Shown piece by piece: positions 39,803 to 47,980 of a DNA stretch of 64,000 nt. Source of the stretch: Rhizobium sp. PP-CC-3A-592 (GTDB taxonomy: Bacteria; Pseudomonadota; Alphaproteobacteria; Rhizobiales; Rhizobiaceae); the NCBI RefSeq assembly GCF_003217095.1, contig NZ_QJSR01000001.1, forward strand, positions 906,009 to 970,008. The letters run 5' to 3'. Within the stretch, counting starts at the first letter, position 1. Every line of letters starts with the position of its first letter. Below the pieces are notes generated by a model. The model did not search any database and was not told the DNA's origin. It saw only the letters and a list, made by a program, of their open reading frames with translations. A program made the position numbers and the translations under genes.

Positions 39803-39892
39803 GGCGTTCGTCGACACCGGGAGTAATTGTTGACAATGATTTTGGGTGTGCGTGGGCGTCGTTGCGGCTGGGGTAAGATCCAGCCGGCGGGT

Positions 39893-40026
39893 CAACGACC
39901 CGTGTGAAGGGTCTTTACATCAATGTCGCCGTAAGCAATCATGTGAATACATTCCTAAAAGCCGCCGAGGGTTCCAGCCCGATGACAGCGGCTTTTATCA
40001 TGCTCTTTCTACGGCGCACGTGTGTC
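39893..40026 (+). repeat. Structured repeat, copy 1
   Basis: About 130 bp, similar over its length to 45770-45907. It has hairpin A (GACCC/GGGTC followed by TTT, 39896-39917) and hairpin B (AAAAGCCGC 39957-39965 with GCGGCTTTT 39988-39996). Inside B a 3-bp stem GGG/CCC closes a TTCCAG loop. It lies upstream of the replicase-like gene on the opposite strand. See copy 2 for the compensatory change. Confidence 0.75.
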
Positions 40027-40039
40027 AAGCCGATGAGGC

Positions 40040-40762
40040 TCAATCCCATACAACTTCAGTTGCCAGGTACTCGGCAACGACTGCCCGAACCCGTATGCCG
40101 CCGTCATGGTCTAAGTGGTAGCGATAGTGTCCTCGCTGAACCACGATCCAACCATCTTCAAAGTCATCACCGGTCACCAAACGGCTCATCAATCGACTGC
40201 CCGCCTCCGGCCAACCTGAGATCCCTTGTAGCGAAAAGAAATCTTCCCGTTCTTCGTCGGTCATCGACGCCAACGGAATTGCCTTGACGAAGATCGGATC
40301 GTCCAGCATCGGCTCGCCTAGTTCGTAGTACGCGTGTCCGCGCGCATTCTTGACGACGACCCGCTTTATGCGTTCGTCATCAGGCATCCACAATATCCGG
40401 GTCTCGCCCCCAAGAGTAAGATATTCCTTCTTCGCAGCTTCAATCCTTGCCTGCAGGGCGGGGTTACCCGCCAAGGTCCGGGCAGCGACCTCCGACCTCT
40501 GCAATTCAGGATCGGTAGAACCAGAAAGGACAGCTCCAAGGAAGGCGACGAAATACTGTTCGTCCAAGGAGAATCCGACGTTGCACTCCGTGCAGATTTC
40601 CACGACGGGAAGCTGGGTAGGAAAAGGGCGCGAAAGTAGGCTCTGACTCGGCACATGGTCTCGATTGGTGCTTCTGCCGTGCAGCGTTCTGCTGCAGTGA
40701 ATGCACCACGACTTGTGGCGAAGGTCGGATGCATCCTCAATGCTTTTCAAGGAACGGGCCAT
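40040..40762 (-). CDS. HNH-like zinc protein, probable nuclease
   Basis: 240 residues. The N-terminal 65 residues hold C20-x2-C23, DHVPS (D35, H36) and C57-x2-C60-N61, the pattern of a zinc-stabilised HNH domain. The remaining 175 residues, with DDFEDGWIVVQRGHYRYHLD near the end, match nothing I recognise. Overlaps vsr by 26 bp, so it is probably cotranscribed with vsr and dcm. A restriction role is inferred from position and fold. Confidence 0.7.
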   Translation of the reverse strand: MARSLKSIEDASDLRHKSWCIHCSRTLHGRSTNRDHVPSQSLLSRPFPTQLPVVEICTECNVGFSLDEQYFVAFLGAVLSGSTDPELQRSEVAARTLAGNPALQARIEAAKKEYLTLGGETRILWMPDDERIKRVVVKNARGHAYYELGEPMLDDPIFVKAIPLASMTDEEREDFFSLQGISGWPEAGSRLMSRLVTGDDFEDGWIVVQRGHYRYHLDHDGGIRVRAVVAEYLATEVVWD

Positions 40763-41180
40763 CCGGTTTCACAGATGACAGGATTTCATGGAGCCTCTGG
40801 CGAAGCTCGGCATCGGTCTTGGTCTCGCACTCCCAGATAGTGGCTACATTCCACCCTCTCGCTTCGAGCTCGATGCGCATGCGTTCATCCCTTTCAACAT
40901 TCGCCGAAAATTTGGAGTGCCAATATTCTTGCCGACTCTTGGGGAGCGATGCTTTCCTGCAACCGAGGTGTCGGTGCCAGAAGCAACCGTGAACGAACAA
41001 TGCCAAACGCTTCTTCGCGAACACGATGTCGGGTGTACCTGGAAGATCCTTGCGATGTAGACGAAACCGAAAGCCCAGCGCGTGGGCCGCCTTCCTGACT
41101 CGCATCTCTGGAGTCGTGTTCTTGCCCCTGACACGGGACATCAGCCATGACCGTCGTTCCGGAGTGAGCCGATCTACCAA
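40737..41180 (-). CDS. vsr: Very short patch repair endonuclease Vsr
   Basis: 147 residues. Vsr nicks T:G mismatches made by deamination of 5-methylcytosine. Signatures: RSWLMSRVRGKNTTPEMRVR, GTPDIVFAKKRLALFVHGCF (catalytic Asp), WHRHLGC (zinc site) and KFSANVERDERM. It starts 2 bp after the dcm stop, so it is paired with that methyltransferase. All key residues seem intact. Confidence 0.95.
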   Translation of the reverse strand: MVDRLTPERRSWLMSRVRGKNTTPEMRVRKAAHALGFRFRLHRKDLPGTPDIVFAKKRLALFVHGCFWHRHLGCRKASLPKSRQEYWHSKFSANVERDERMRIELEARGWNVATIWECETKTDAELRQRLHEILSSVKPDGPFLEKH

Positions 41181-41182
41181 AT

Positions 41183-42271
41183 CTATTCCGCCGCTACCTG
41201 CCTCTTTCCATCGATATCAAGCCGCTCGTAGACCTTTTCAAGGACTGCTTTTGCCATGATCGGAGAGACGCTGTTTCCTATCATCCTGAAACTATGCCAA
41301 GTGGTCGGATGAAATTTGAAGGAGTCGGGAAAGCCTTGTAGTCGAGCCGCTTCGCGGACTGTGATAACTCGCGGCTCTACAGGATGGAGCGGTCGTACCG
41401 CTTGGTAGGACCCTCGGTCGCTTCCCGTGCCGGCGCGTAACGTCGGGCACTGACCATCCCAAGCGAGCCGTGGGTGACGACCGACCTTATCCACCGTTCC
41501 AGGTTGAACCATCCGGAACCTTTCCACGACATTCGGGGTGTGCTCCGTACGGCGATTTCCGGTGAAGAGGCGATCCTCGCTTCCGAGGGATCGAGCGTAG
41601 GGACTTAGGTCAATGCGTTTGACCCTTTCCCAGACATCGAAGCCATCTGGATCCTCTTCGACATGCCTCGCCGACGATAGATCCATGATGGCATCCGACA
41701 CGGTTGCCGGGGCGGTCTTTGCCGCCAGGATGTCTTGAAGCGACAGAGGATCACAGCGTCGTCGATCAGTGCCGATTACAAACAGCCGCGGGCGTCGTGT
41801 GGCTGCCCCGAAGTCGGCCGCATCTAGGATTATTGGCCCGAGTAGATCGTATGCACCTTCAAGCAAATCAATAGCTTTGTTGAGCACCGGAAGCGCATCT
41901 GCGTATGCTAGACCTTGAACATTCTCCATCACGAAAAAGGCTGGTTTCAACTCGTTGACGAGGCGGAAATAGTGGCCCAAAAGATCGCGACGGGGGTCAT
42001 CCTCCCTACGATGCCCCATCGCACTGAACCCTTGGCAAGGCGGCCCGCCGAAGAGCCCGTCAATCTGACCGCCCGCCGCTACCTCGATGTCGCCGCCGGT
42101 CAACACGCCCAGATCAGCAAGAGCGAGCTTCGTGCCGGGAAAATTGGTCGAAACGGAGGATGTCAGAATGGGATCAATGTCGAACGAGACGGTCGGAGCG
42201 AGCCCTGCGCTGTGAGCACCCAGGGAAAAGCCCCCGCAGCCGCAAAAAAGGTCCACAATACGTGGTTGCAT
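41183..42271 (-). CDS. dcm: DNA (cytosine-5-)-methyltransferase, second copy (Vsr-linked)
   Basis: 361 residues from MQPRIVDLFCGCGGFSLGAH. Motif IV FGGPPCQGFSAMGHR (C79), motif VI FVMENVQG (E116), motif VIII region GAATRRPRLFVIG, target-recognition region about 180-280, and motifs IX/X in AARLQGFPDSF and RMIGNSVSP. It belongs to a different lineage from the copy at 34710. It forms a minus-strand operon with vsr and the HNH-like gene and is divergent from the GHKL ATPase with 89 bp between. Confidence 0.95.
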   Translation of the reverse strand: MQPRIVDLFCGCGGFSLGAHSAGLAPTVSFDIDPILTSSVSTNFPGTKLALADLGVLTGGDIEVAAGGQIDGLFGGPPCQGFSAMGHRREDDPRRDLLGHYFRLVNELKPAFFVMENVQGLAYADALPVLNKAIDLLEGAYDLLGPIILDAADFGAATRRPRLFVIGTDRRRCDPLSLQDILAAKTAPATVSDAIMDLSSARHVEEDPDGFDVWERVKRIDLSPYARSLGSEDRLFTGNRRTEHTPNVVERFRMVQPGTVDKVGRHPRLAWDGQCPTLRAGTGSDRGSYQAVRPLHPVEPRVITVREAARLQGFPDSFKFHPTTWHSFRMIGNSVSPIMAKAVLEKVYERLDIDGKRQVAAE

Positions 42272-42360
42272 TTTAACTTTTTCCCGCCCAAAACTTCTGT
42301 TTGAATTCCACATACATCATCTGCAGCGATTTTGGATACGCAATCTTTGGGGGATACAGA

Positions 42361-43785
42361 ATGTCAACCGACCAAAAAGTCATCGGCGAGGCTACGTCGT
42401 CCCCAACAAAGCTTTTCTTTGTAGCGATGCTAACTCGTGACATCGAACTCCAAGACGCGTTGCTCGACCTGCTCGACAACTGCGTTGACGGGATCCTACG
42501 ATCCGGTGGGGCTAAACATAATGCCGCCAAGCCGTATCAAGACTTTCACGCGATGATCGAACTGTCCAAGGACGGCTTCATCATCGAGGACAACTGTGGA
42601 GGAATACCGTTCGAGATCGCCGAGAAATACGCGTTCGCCATGGGGCGTCCGCCTGGCAATGCCGAAGGGGAAGGTACCGTCGGGATGTATGGGATCGGCA
42701 TGAAGCGCGCGATCTTCAAGATGGGTTCTGAGGCTCGGGTGGAATCCCGCAGCGATAAGGGCTTTGTCGTCGATATAACGTCGGAATGGATGCAGGACGA
42801 TAAATGGGCCGACTTGCCGATGTTCGAGCTGAGCGACGACGAAATTCCGGCCGGCGGAACGAAGATTATTGTGACATCGCTTCACCCGGACATCGCCAAG
42901 AATTTTGGAGACCCAGAATGGGTCGACGAGTTCCGAAAAGCCGTCGCCAGGCACTATGCTATTATTATTGCCAAAGGCTTCGAGGTGAAGATCGGCTCCC
43001 CTGAGGAGCTCGCAGCAGGAATAGGCCCAGTTCATGCCGAGGGGTTTCAACTGCTCGCCAGCAAATCTGAAGACGGTGGTAGTGTTATCGAACCCTATAT
43101 CTACAAGGGAACGTTACATGACGTGTCGGTCGAGATTTATGCAGGTCTATACCGCCAACTCCTGAATGCGGAGGAATTGGAGGACGAGGATGAGACCAGA
43201 GGCAGTACGGACGATGCAGGATGGACCGTTGCTTGCAACGACCGGATCGTGATCTGGAAAGACAAGTCGAAACTCACCGGCTGGGGCGAAGGTACCGTGC
43301 CCAACTACCATGGACAGTTCATTGCAATCACTGGACTAGTGCTGCTGTCGGCCAATGATCCGCACAAATTGCCATTGACGACAACCAAGCGAGGGATTGA
43401 CGGCGCTTCCAACGTGTATCTCGATGCCAAGGATTTGATGCGGGAAGCTACGAAGGCCCTGACGAGTTTCACCAATAAGTGGAAGAAATTTCCAGAGCAG
43501 CTTGAAACCCTTTATAAGGAAAGCGGATACGTCGATCTGCCAGCATTGCAAGCGATTTCTGCCGGCGCAAAGATGGACGTTGTCCGAAAATACCCGGACG
43601 TTCGCAAGATTGAGCCTCGACTACCAGTCCCTCCACAAGAGAAAACCAGTACACGGATCAGTTTCGTCGCGGAAAAGGCCGATGTCGGCCTGCTGGCAAC
43701 AAAGTTTTTCGACGACATTCGGACGAAACCTGGGATTGTCGGCGAGGAGGCGTTCCGACGTGCTGTGACCGAGGCGAAGCGATGA
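42361..43785 (+). CDS. GHKL (HSP90/MutL/MORC-like) ATPase
   Basis: 474 residues from ATG 42361 after GGGGGATACAGA. Bergerat-fold motifs: N box ALLDLLDNCVDG (D36, N40), G1 EDNCGG (D77-G81), and G2 GMYGIGMKRAIF (G108-G113). A linker domain resembling the GHKL transducer follows (about 210-370, with ALVLL-type strands and LPLTTTKRGID). The C-terminal 100 residues are variable. MutL/MORC-like ATPases are known in restriction-modification and defence loci. It overlaps its partner gene by 4 bp (ATGA). Confidence 0.9.
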   Translation: MSTDQKVIGEATSSPTKLFFVAMLTRDIELQDALLDLLDNCVDGILRSGGAKHNAAKPYQDFHAMIELSKDGFIIEDNCGGIPFEIAEKYAFAMGRPPGNAEGEGTVGMYGIGMKRAIFKMGSEARVESRSDKGFVVDITSEWMQDDKWADLPMFELSDDEIPAGGTKIIVTSLHPDIAKNFGDPEWVDEFRKAVARHYAIIIAKGFEVKIGSPEELAAGIGPVHAEGFQLLASKSEDGGSVIEPYIYKGTLHDVSVEIYAGLYRQLLNAEELEDEDETRGSTDDAGWTVACNDRIVIWKDKSKLTGWGEGTVPNYHGQFIAITGLVLLSANDPHKLPLTTTKRGIDGASNVYLDAKDLMREATKALTSFTNKWKKFPEQLETLYKESGYVDLPALQAISAGAKMDVVRKYPDVRKIEPRLPVPPQEKTSTRISFVAEKADVGLLATKFFDDIRTKPGIVGEEAFRRAVTEAKR

Positions 43786-44795
43786 GCGGCGCCTCTATAC
43801 CTTATCACCTACGGCCACACAAAGCGGTTGACCGACGACTTTTCCTCGATCTGCTTGGTCGGCTCGAACGTTGGATGCCTTTAAACGACTACGCTTACGT
43901 GAGCATGGGGGCCTATCCTCTCGAGGACCATCGTCTTGTTCACCGAGTGCTCGGCATCACTCGACTACTTGCATTCGACTTCGACGGCGAAGTTGTGGCA
44001 AGACAGGAATTCAACCGACCGCTGGATTCATGTCGCTGCGTCGAACTGAGCGCGCAAAAGTTGGTGGATGATTTCGACCGCATATTAAGTGACCAAGGTT
44101 TCGGTGATGCCCGAGGCGCGATCGTGTGGCTGGACTACACGGATCCTAAGCAACATGCGCAGCAGCTACGGGAGTTTCAAACCCTTCTCGACAAGCTGAC
44201 AGAAGGCGACATAGTTCGCGTCACGGTCAACGCTCACATCAACCTCCAGGTCGACAGTGCCGTCGGCTCCAAACCACTGACGAAGGATGAGAAGAGAGCT
44301 AAGATGCTCCAAATCATCAAGAGCAAAATGGGTGAGTATCTTCCTTCGAACACGACTGTCGACGACATGACCCAGGATAGGCTTCCCTCGGTGATCTCCA
44401 GGTCGTTCGGCGCTGCTGCTCACAAGGCATTCCAGTCGACCGGAACGAATACGTTCAAGCCGCTGTCGATCACCAGATACTCGGACGGCACACAAATGCT
44501 CTCAATGACGGGCATGGTCATTGCTCGGACTAAGGTTGAGGAGTTCGATGCCCGTATGCAGTGGCCTTCGTGGCCATTTGCTTCGGCGGACTGGGGAGCT
44601 GTACATCATCTCGTGGTCCCAAGTCTTACGTTAAGAGAGCGGCTTTTCCTCGAAAAGGGCATTGGCCGCACCACCGATGAGCTGATCAGCGAGCTCGGCT
44701 TCATATCTGCGGCCGACGTTCCACTCCAGGAATTTTTAGCGAGTTATCGGAACTACTACCGCTTTTACCCGACCCTGCTTTCGGCGGACGTGTGA
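43782..44795 (+). CDS. Partner protein of the GHKL ATPase, unrecognised family
   Basis: 337 residues. The N-terminal half has the strand/helix order of a Rossmann-like fold: YAYVSMGAYPLEDHRLVHRV, LLAFDFDGEVVARQEFNRP (acidic strand end), then GAIVWLDYTDPKQHAQQL and GDIVRVTVNAHIN. This resembles class I methyltransferase-type domains, but no SAM motif is certain. The C-terminal third is helical. It is translationally coupled to the GHKL gene and should act with it. Confidence 0.7.
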   Translation: MSGASIPYHLRPHKAVDRRLFLDLLGRLERWMPLNDYAYVSMGAYPLEDHRLVHRVLGITRLLAFDFDGEVVARQEFNRPLDSCRCVELSAQKLVDDFDRILSDQGFGDARGAIVWLDYTDPKQHAQQLREFQTLLDKLTEGDIVRVTVNAHINLQVDSAVGSKPLTKDEKRAKMLQIIKSKMGEYLPSNTTVDDMTQDRLPSVISRSFGAAAHKAFQSTGTNTFKPLSITRYSDGTQMLSMTGMVIARTKVEEFDARMQWPSWPFASADWGAVHHLVVPSLTLRERLFLEKGIGRTTDELISELGFISAADVPLQEFLASYRNYYRFYPTLLSADV

Positions 44796-44825
44796 CGAAT
44801 TAGGCGATCAAGCATCTGACAAAAG

Positions 44826-44853
44826 TCATCGACGATGGCAAGATCGTCGATGA
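44826..44853. terminator. Perfect hairpin after the GHKL operon
   Basis: TCATCGACGAT / ATCGTCGATGA, 11 bp, 6-nt loop, 30 bp after the partner gene. No T-run follows, so it could be an operator for the next gene instead. Confidence 0.5.
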
Positions 44854-44904
44854 TTGAAGTTGCTTCTATTTAGGATCATCGAAGCTCCGGATACGAATGG
44901 TCAT

Positions 44905-45669
44905 ATGGGTATGGGAATGCCGATGAAATCGTGGAAAGCAGAGTGGAAACCAAGACAGAAGCGAAACAGCACGTCAAGGCAAAAATTAAAGGCGTTCCTA
45001 TCCTTCCGATGGATCGGTCGGATAGTACGCTCGCAGTTTTTTTGGGAAAAGTTCGCGATCCTGGTCTCAACATCGGCTCTTATCGCGACGGCTATGCAGA
45101 CAGCCGCCTCACGACAGCAAGTGGAACTGATGCAAGCTCAATTGACCGCCGCCGACGTGAACGCGACAAGGATCAAACTCGGCACCGCCATATATAGTGC
45201 ATGTAATAAGCTCGCAGCCGGCCCTGTCAGGGCCTTCAAATACGATAACTTCCGCGTCGCGGGAAACGAGAGTGCTCCCCCCTTCACACTCCCCGTTATC
45301 GAGGGAAAGCCCTACGAAATCACTCCGAAAGACCGCGAAATCTTCGGTATGGCAATAGAGGATACAAAAAACGAAATTGGTCTACTTTTCATGCAAGCGA
45401 GTATGTTCGGCTCCATGGATTCTCTTAGTTTAATCGGCGAGATGAATAATGCTGTAGAAAATTATTTGACGCGAGCTCAAGACCTCGCCTCAGACTATAG
45501 ATCGCAGCGCGTGGATATTCGGTCTATCAACCGACTCGGTCATGAGTGCATGGGAGCCCTCCAAACGATTATTAATCGGTCATCGAAGTCGAGAGACTCG
45601 GCCGAGCATCTTAGGAAGATCGATCCGGACAACCAATTTCCTGCGCTTCATACCTCCGTCACCCCATAA
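44905..45669 (+). CDS. One-TM membrane protein, hypothetical
   Basis: 254 residues from the first ATG. A basic N-terminus (KAEWKPRQKRNSTSRQKLKA) precedes one TM helix (WEKFAILVSTSALIATAMQT), followed by a soluble helical domain. The frame opens at TTG 44854; the true start is uncertain among several Met codons. No family recognised. Between the GHKL pair and AbiTii gene, so it may be part of the defence cargo. Confidence 0.6.
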   Translation: MGMGMPMKSWKAEWKPRQKRNSTSRQKLKAFLSFRWIGRIVRSQFFWEKFAILVSTSALIATAMQTAASRQQVELMQAQLTAADVNATRIKLGTAIYSACNKLAAGPVRAFKYDNFRVAGNESAPPFTLPVIEGKPYEITPKDREIFGMAIEDTKNEIGLLFMQASMFGSMDSLSLIGEMNNAVENYLTRAQDLASDYRSQRVDIRSINRLGHECMGALQTIINRSSKSRDSAEHLRKIDPDNQFPALHTSVTP

Positions 45670-45769
45670 GGCCGCGTTTCCGGGATCCCACAATTGCGTT
45701 AGATTCGGAGATCGGCATTGAGATTATAAAATTCCTGTCGATCGGCTGGCTGATATGCCAGCCCCCGGC

Positions 45770-45907
45770 TCAAAGACCCGTTCTACGGGTCTTTGCAAAC
45801 CTTACGCCGTTGTTCACCATTATTGAACATTCTCCAGAAAAAGCCGCCGAGGATTCCAGTCCTGTTACAGCGGCTTTTTTCATGCTCGATCGTCGGCGCG
45901 AAAGCGT
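45770..45907 (+). repeat. Structured repeat, copy 2
   Basis: Homologous to 39893-40026. Hairpin A is AAAGACCCGT/ACGGGTCTTT (45772-45794). Hairpin B is AAAAAGCCGC (45838) with GCGGCTTTTT (to 45879), ending in a T-run. The inner stem is GGA/TCC around the same TTCCAG loop, where copy 1 has GGG/CCC: a compensatory base-pair change. It also acts as a probable terminator before the AbiTii gene. Confidence 0.75.
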
Positions 45908-45997
45908 CAAGGACCTCCAGTTACATCTCTTACAACGAGTGATGGAAATTGAGCTTGTGGCTCACTACATTCACAATTCGATGGTGTGGGGGATTCG

Positions 45998-46894
45998 ATG
46001 TCAGGACTGATTGAAGAGATACAGCGCGACGCGTTGAATAAAAACGTTCCGGTAGACGCGCTTCTTCGGAAAGTAAAACTCGCCGCCGCGAAGCTTCAGC
46101 TTGAATCCCTTGAGACGTGGATTGAACAGGAGCTGAACGGCTACAGTGGCGAGCTGCCACACTATAGAAAGATCACTGGGCAGCCGGCAGGCTGGAATCC
46201 ATACAACGGCTGGATACCCATTTACTCGGGCGACGAAAGGTTCATGGAGCTGATCAGCGAAGCTCCATTGGGACAGTCTGTGGCAACCCTACAAGACCTC
46301 ATCGACAACAATTCTGGCGGGTTACTTCACTTTCCTCTCCCGCCGGGCATGGTGGCATCACTCAATGAGCTCATGAGTTTCCAGACGCCGCGTATTGTGA
46401 TCCAGTTCGGGCGAGGGAGCGTCATCTCTGTCTTGGACTCAGTTCGGAACATGGTTCTCGATTGGGCGATCGAGATGGAGAAGAAGGGTGTGCTCGGAGA
46501 TGGGATGTCCTTTGATCCGCAAGAGAAGATACAGGCGAAACAGGCTATGACTACGTTCCACATCGGCAGTATCGGAAACTTTGTTGGAAACATGGGGGCG
46601 GGCAACACGTCCGGAGACATTGTCGCCTCCATAGAAGCCATTCAGAAAATCAAGGACGTCATCGACCAGATAAAGTCCTCTCAAAACGAACTGGTGAGGA
46701 GCGGGGTCGATGGCAACCAACTTTCATCCAAGATCGAGGAGATCGAGGATGCCGTGAACGCCCCGCAGCCCGAGAGAGGGCGGCTGAGAGGGCTTCTGGA
46801 AGATACCCGGACTATATTAACCGGGGCTGCTGGAAACCTAACCGCAGAAGGCGCAATCGCGTTAATTACGGCGCTTGCGAGTTCACTGGGATAG
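45998..46894 (+). CDS. AbiTii-domain protein (abortive infection candidate)
   Basis: 298 residues from ATG 45998 after TGGGGGATTCG. The N-terminal AbiTii domain (about 1-190) is seen in SGLIEEIQRDALNKNVPVDA, LLRKVKLAAAKL, LESLETWIEQELNGYSGELP and HYRKITGQPAGW. The C-terminus has a glycine-rich turn, a coiled coil (IQKIKDVIDQIKSSQNELVR) and a hydrophobic end. AbiTii proteins are linked to phage resistance; the mechanism is unknown. It is 3 bp upstream of the zinc-ribbon gene. Confidence 0.82.
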   Translation: MSGLIEEIQRDALNKNVPVDALLRKVKLAAAKLQLESLETWIEQELNGYSGELPHYRKITGQPAGWNPYNGWIPIYSGDERFMELISEAPLGQSVATLQDLIDNNSGGLLHFPLPPGMVASLNELMSFQTPRIVIQFGRGSVISVLDSVRNMVLDWAIEMEKKGVLGDGMSFDPQEKIQAKQAMTTFHIGSIGNFVGNMGAGNTSGDIVASIEAIQKIKDVIDQIKSSQNELVRSGVDGNQLSSKIEEIEDAVNAPQPERGRLRGLLEDTRTILTGAAGNLTAEGAIALITALASSLG

Positions 46895-46897
46895 CCG

Positions 46898-47845
46898 ATG
46901 AACGACAAGCCAGAGCACAACAAGCTGGATGGTGATGATTGCGTTCTACCGCCCGACCACCCGCTACCGGCCGACCAACTTGGCCGATACAGTCCGGAAC
47001 GAGACTTTTACGCCGAGCGAGACATTGCAGACTATGTCGAAGGCCAGGCTCGTGGCGAAGAAACTGTGCTGAACGTGGAGCGTGTGAAGACCGAATACGT
47101 CCTGGGTGATGCATACGAAATTTGGGATGTCCATACCGACATAGACCGTTGGTGGGTCATTACTCACCCGACCAACCTCTACTCTCAACGACATTTCCCG
47201 AGCCTTGATTACACGTTGTCGTTTCACATCGGGCTCATGATGAGGGTGATGAGCCGATCTGAGAAGGACGGTGATGACGAGGGCTCGCCATTCGATGAAG
47301 TGACGCGCCGTCAGGTGCAAGCGGCAAAACTACTTGAAAGAGCGATCGAGGCCGTCGACTTCCAATCTGTCGGGATGCAGCTTCGCGAATGCCTGATCTC
47401 ACTGGTCAGTGCTGTGAGAAGGAGAGTGGAACTTGAGGCGGAAGCTGAGCAGCCAAAGGACGCAGATGTTATCGGCTGGAACCGCCTTTTGACCAGCAAG
47501 CTGTGTCCTGGTGAGAGGAACGACGAACTCCGCAACTACATGCGAGCAGTTGTCGAAAAGGCTTGGCCCCTGGTCAACTGGCTTACTCACCATCGGAATG
47601 CGAACAAGACCTCCGCACTGATTGCGCTGGATGCCGTGGATGCCATCGGCAAGCACTATATGCGACTGCTCAGTCGAGAACGGCATGACCGAACCGATCA
47701 GTGCCCAAGGTGCGCCTCTCGAAATTTGCGGACGTTCTTCGACATAGCGATCGCCCCCGAGGGAACCTACTTCGAATCCTGCGCCGAATGCGGCTGGGAT
47801 AGCCATCCGGGTTATCCCGATGACGAAGAAGTCGAGTCGCTGTAG
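46898..47845 (+). CDS. Zinc-ribbon hypothetical protein paired with AbiTii
   Basis: 315 residues. The C-terminus has a zinc ribbon CPRCASRNLRTFF ... SCAECGWDSHPGYP (two CxxC). The main body is helical (about 120-250) with an N-terminal segment containing EIWDVHTDIDRWWVITHPTN. No family recognised. The 3-bp gap after the AbiTii stop implies coupling and a shared function. Confidence 0.65.
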   Translation: MNDKPEHNKLDGDDCVLPPDHPLPADQLGRYSPERDFYAERDIADYVEGQARGEETVLNVERVKTEYVLGDAYEIWDVHTDIDRWWVITHPTNLYSQRHFPSLDYTLSFHIGLMMRVMSRSEKDGDDEGSPFDEVTRRQVQAAKLLERAIEAVDFQSVGMQLRECLISLVSAVRRRVELEAEAEQPKDADVIGWNRLLTSKLCPGERNDELRNYMRAVVEKAWPLVNWLTHHRNANKTSALIALDAVDAIGKHYMRLLSRERHDRTDQCPRCASRNLRTFFDIAIAPEGTYFESCAECGWDSHPGYPDDEEVESL

Positions 47846-47896
47846 CTTTCAAGGCAGAGTTCGCTGTCGCCGCGATGCCCCCTTTTAATTGTTGAC

Positions 47897-47917
47897 ACCC
47901 CCACAAACTACCCCCAC
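47897..47917 (+). promoter_or_regulatory. Paired ACCCCCAC sites, right end
   Basis: ACCCCCAC at 47897 and 47910, the same 13-bp step and orientation as at 30093/30106. In the circular form the two pairs would flank the core. Confidence 0.6.
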
Positions 47918-47980
47918 ATTGTTGACGCGACATTGAGCAACGCGTTGAAAATTAATGGGATTCCAGAGCGCCCGTCCGGC

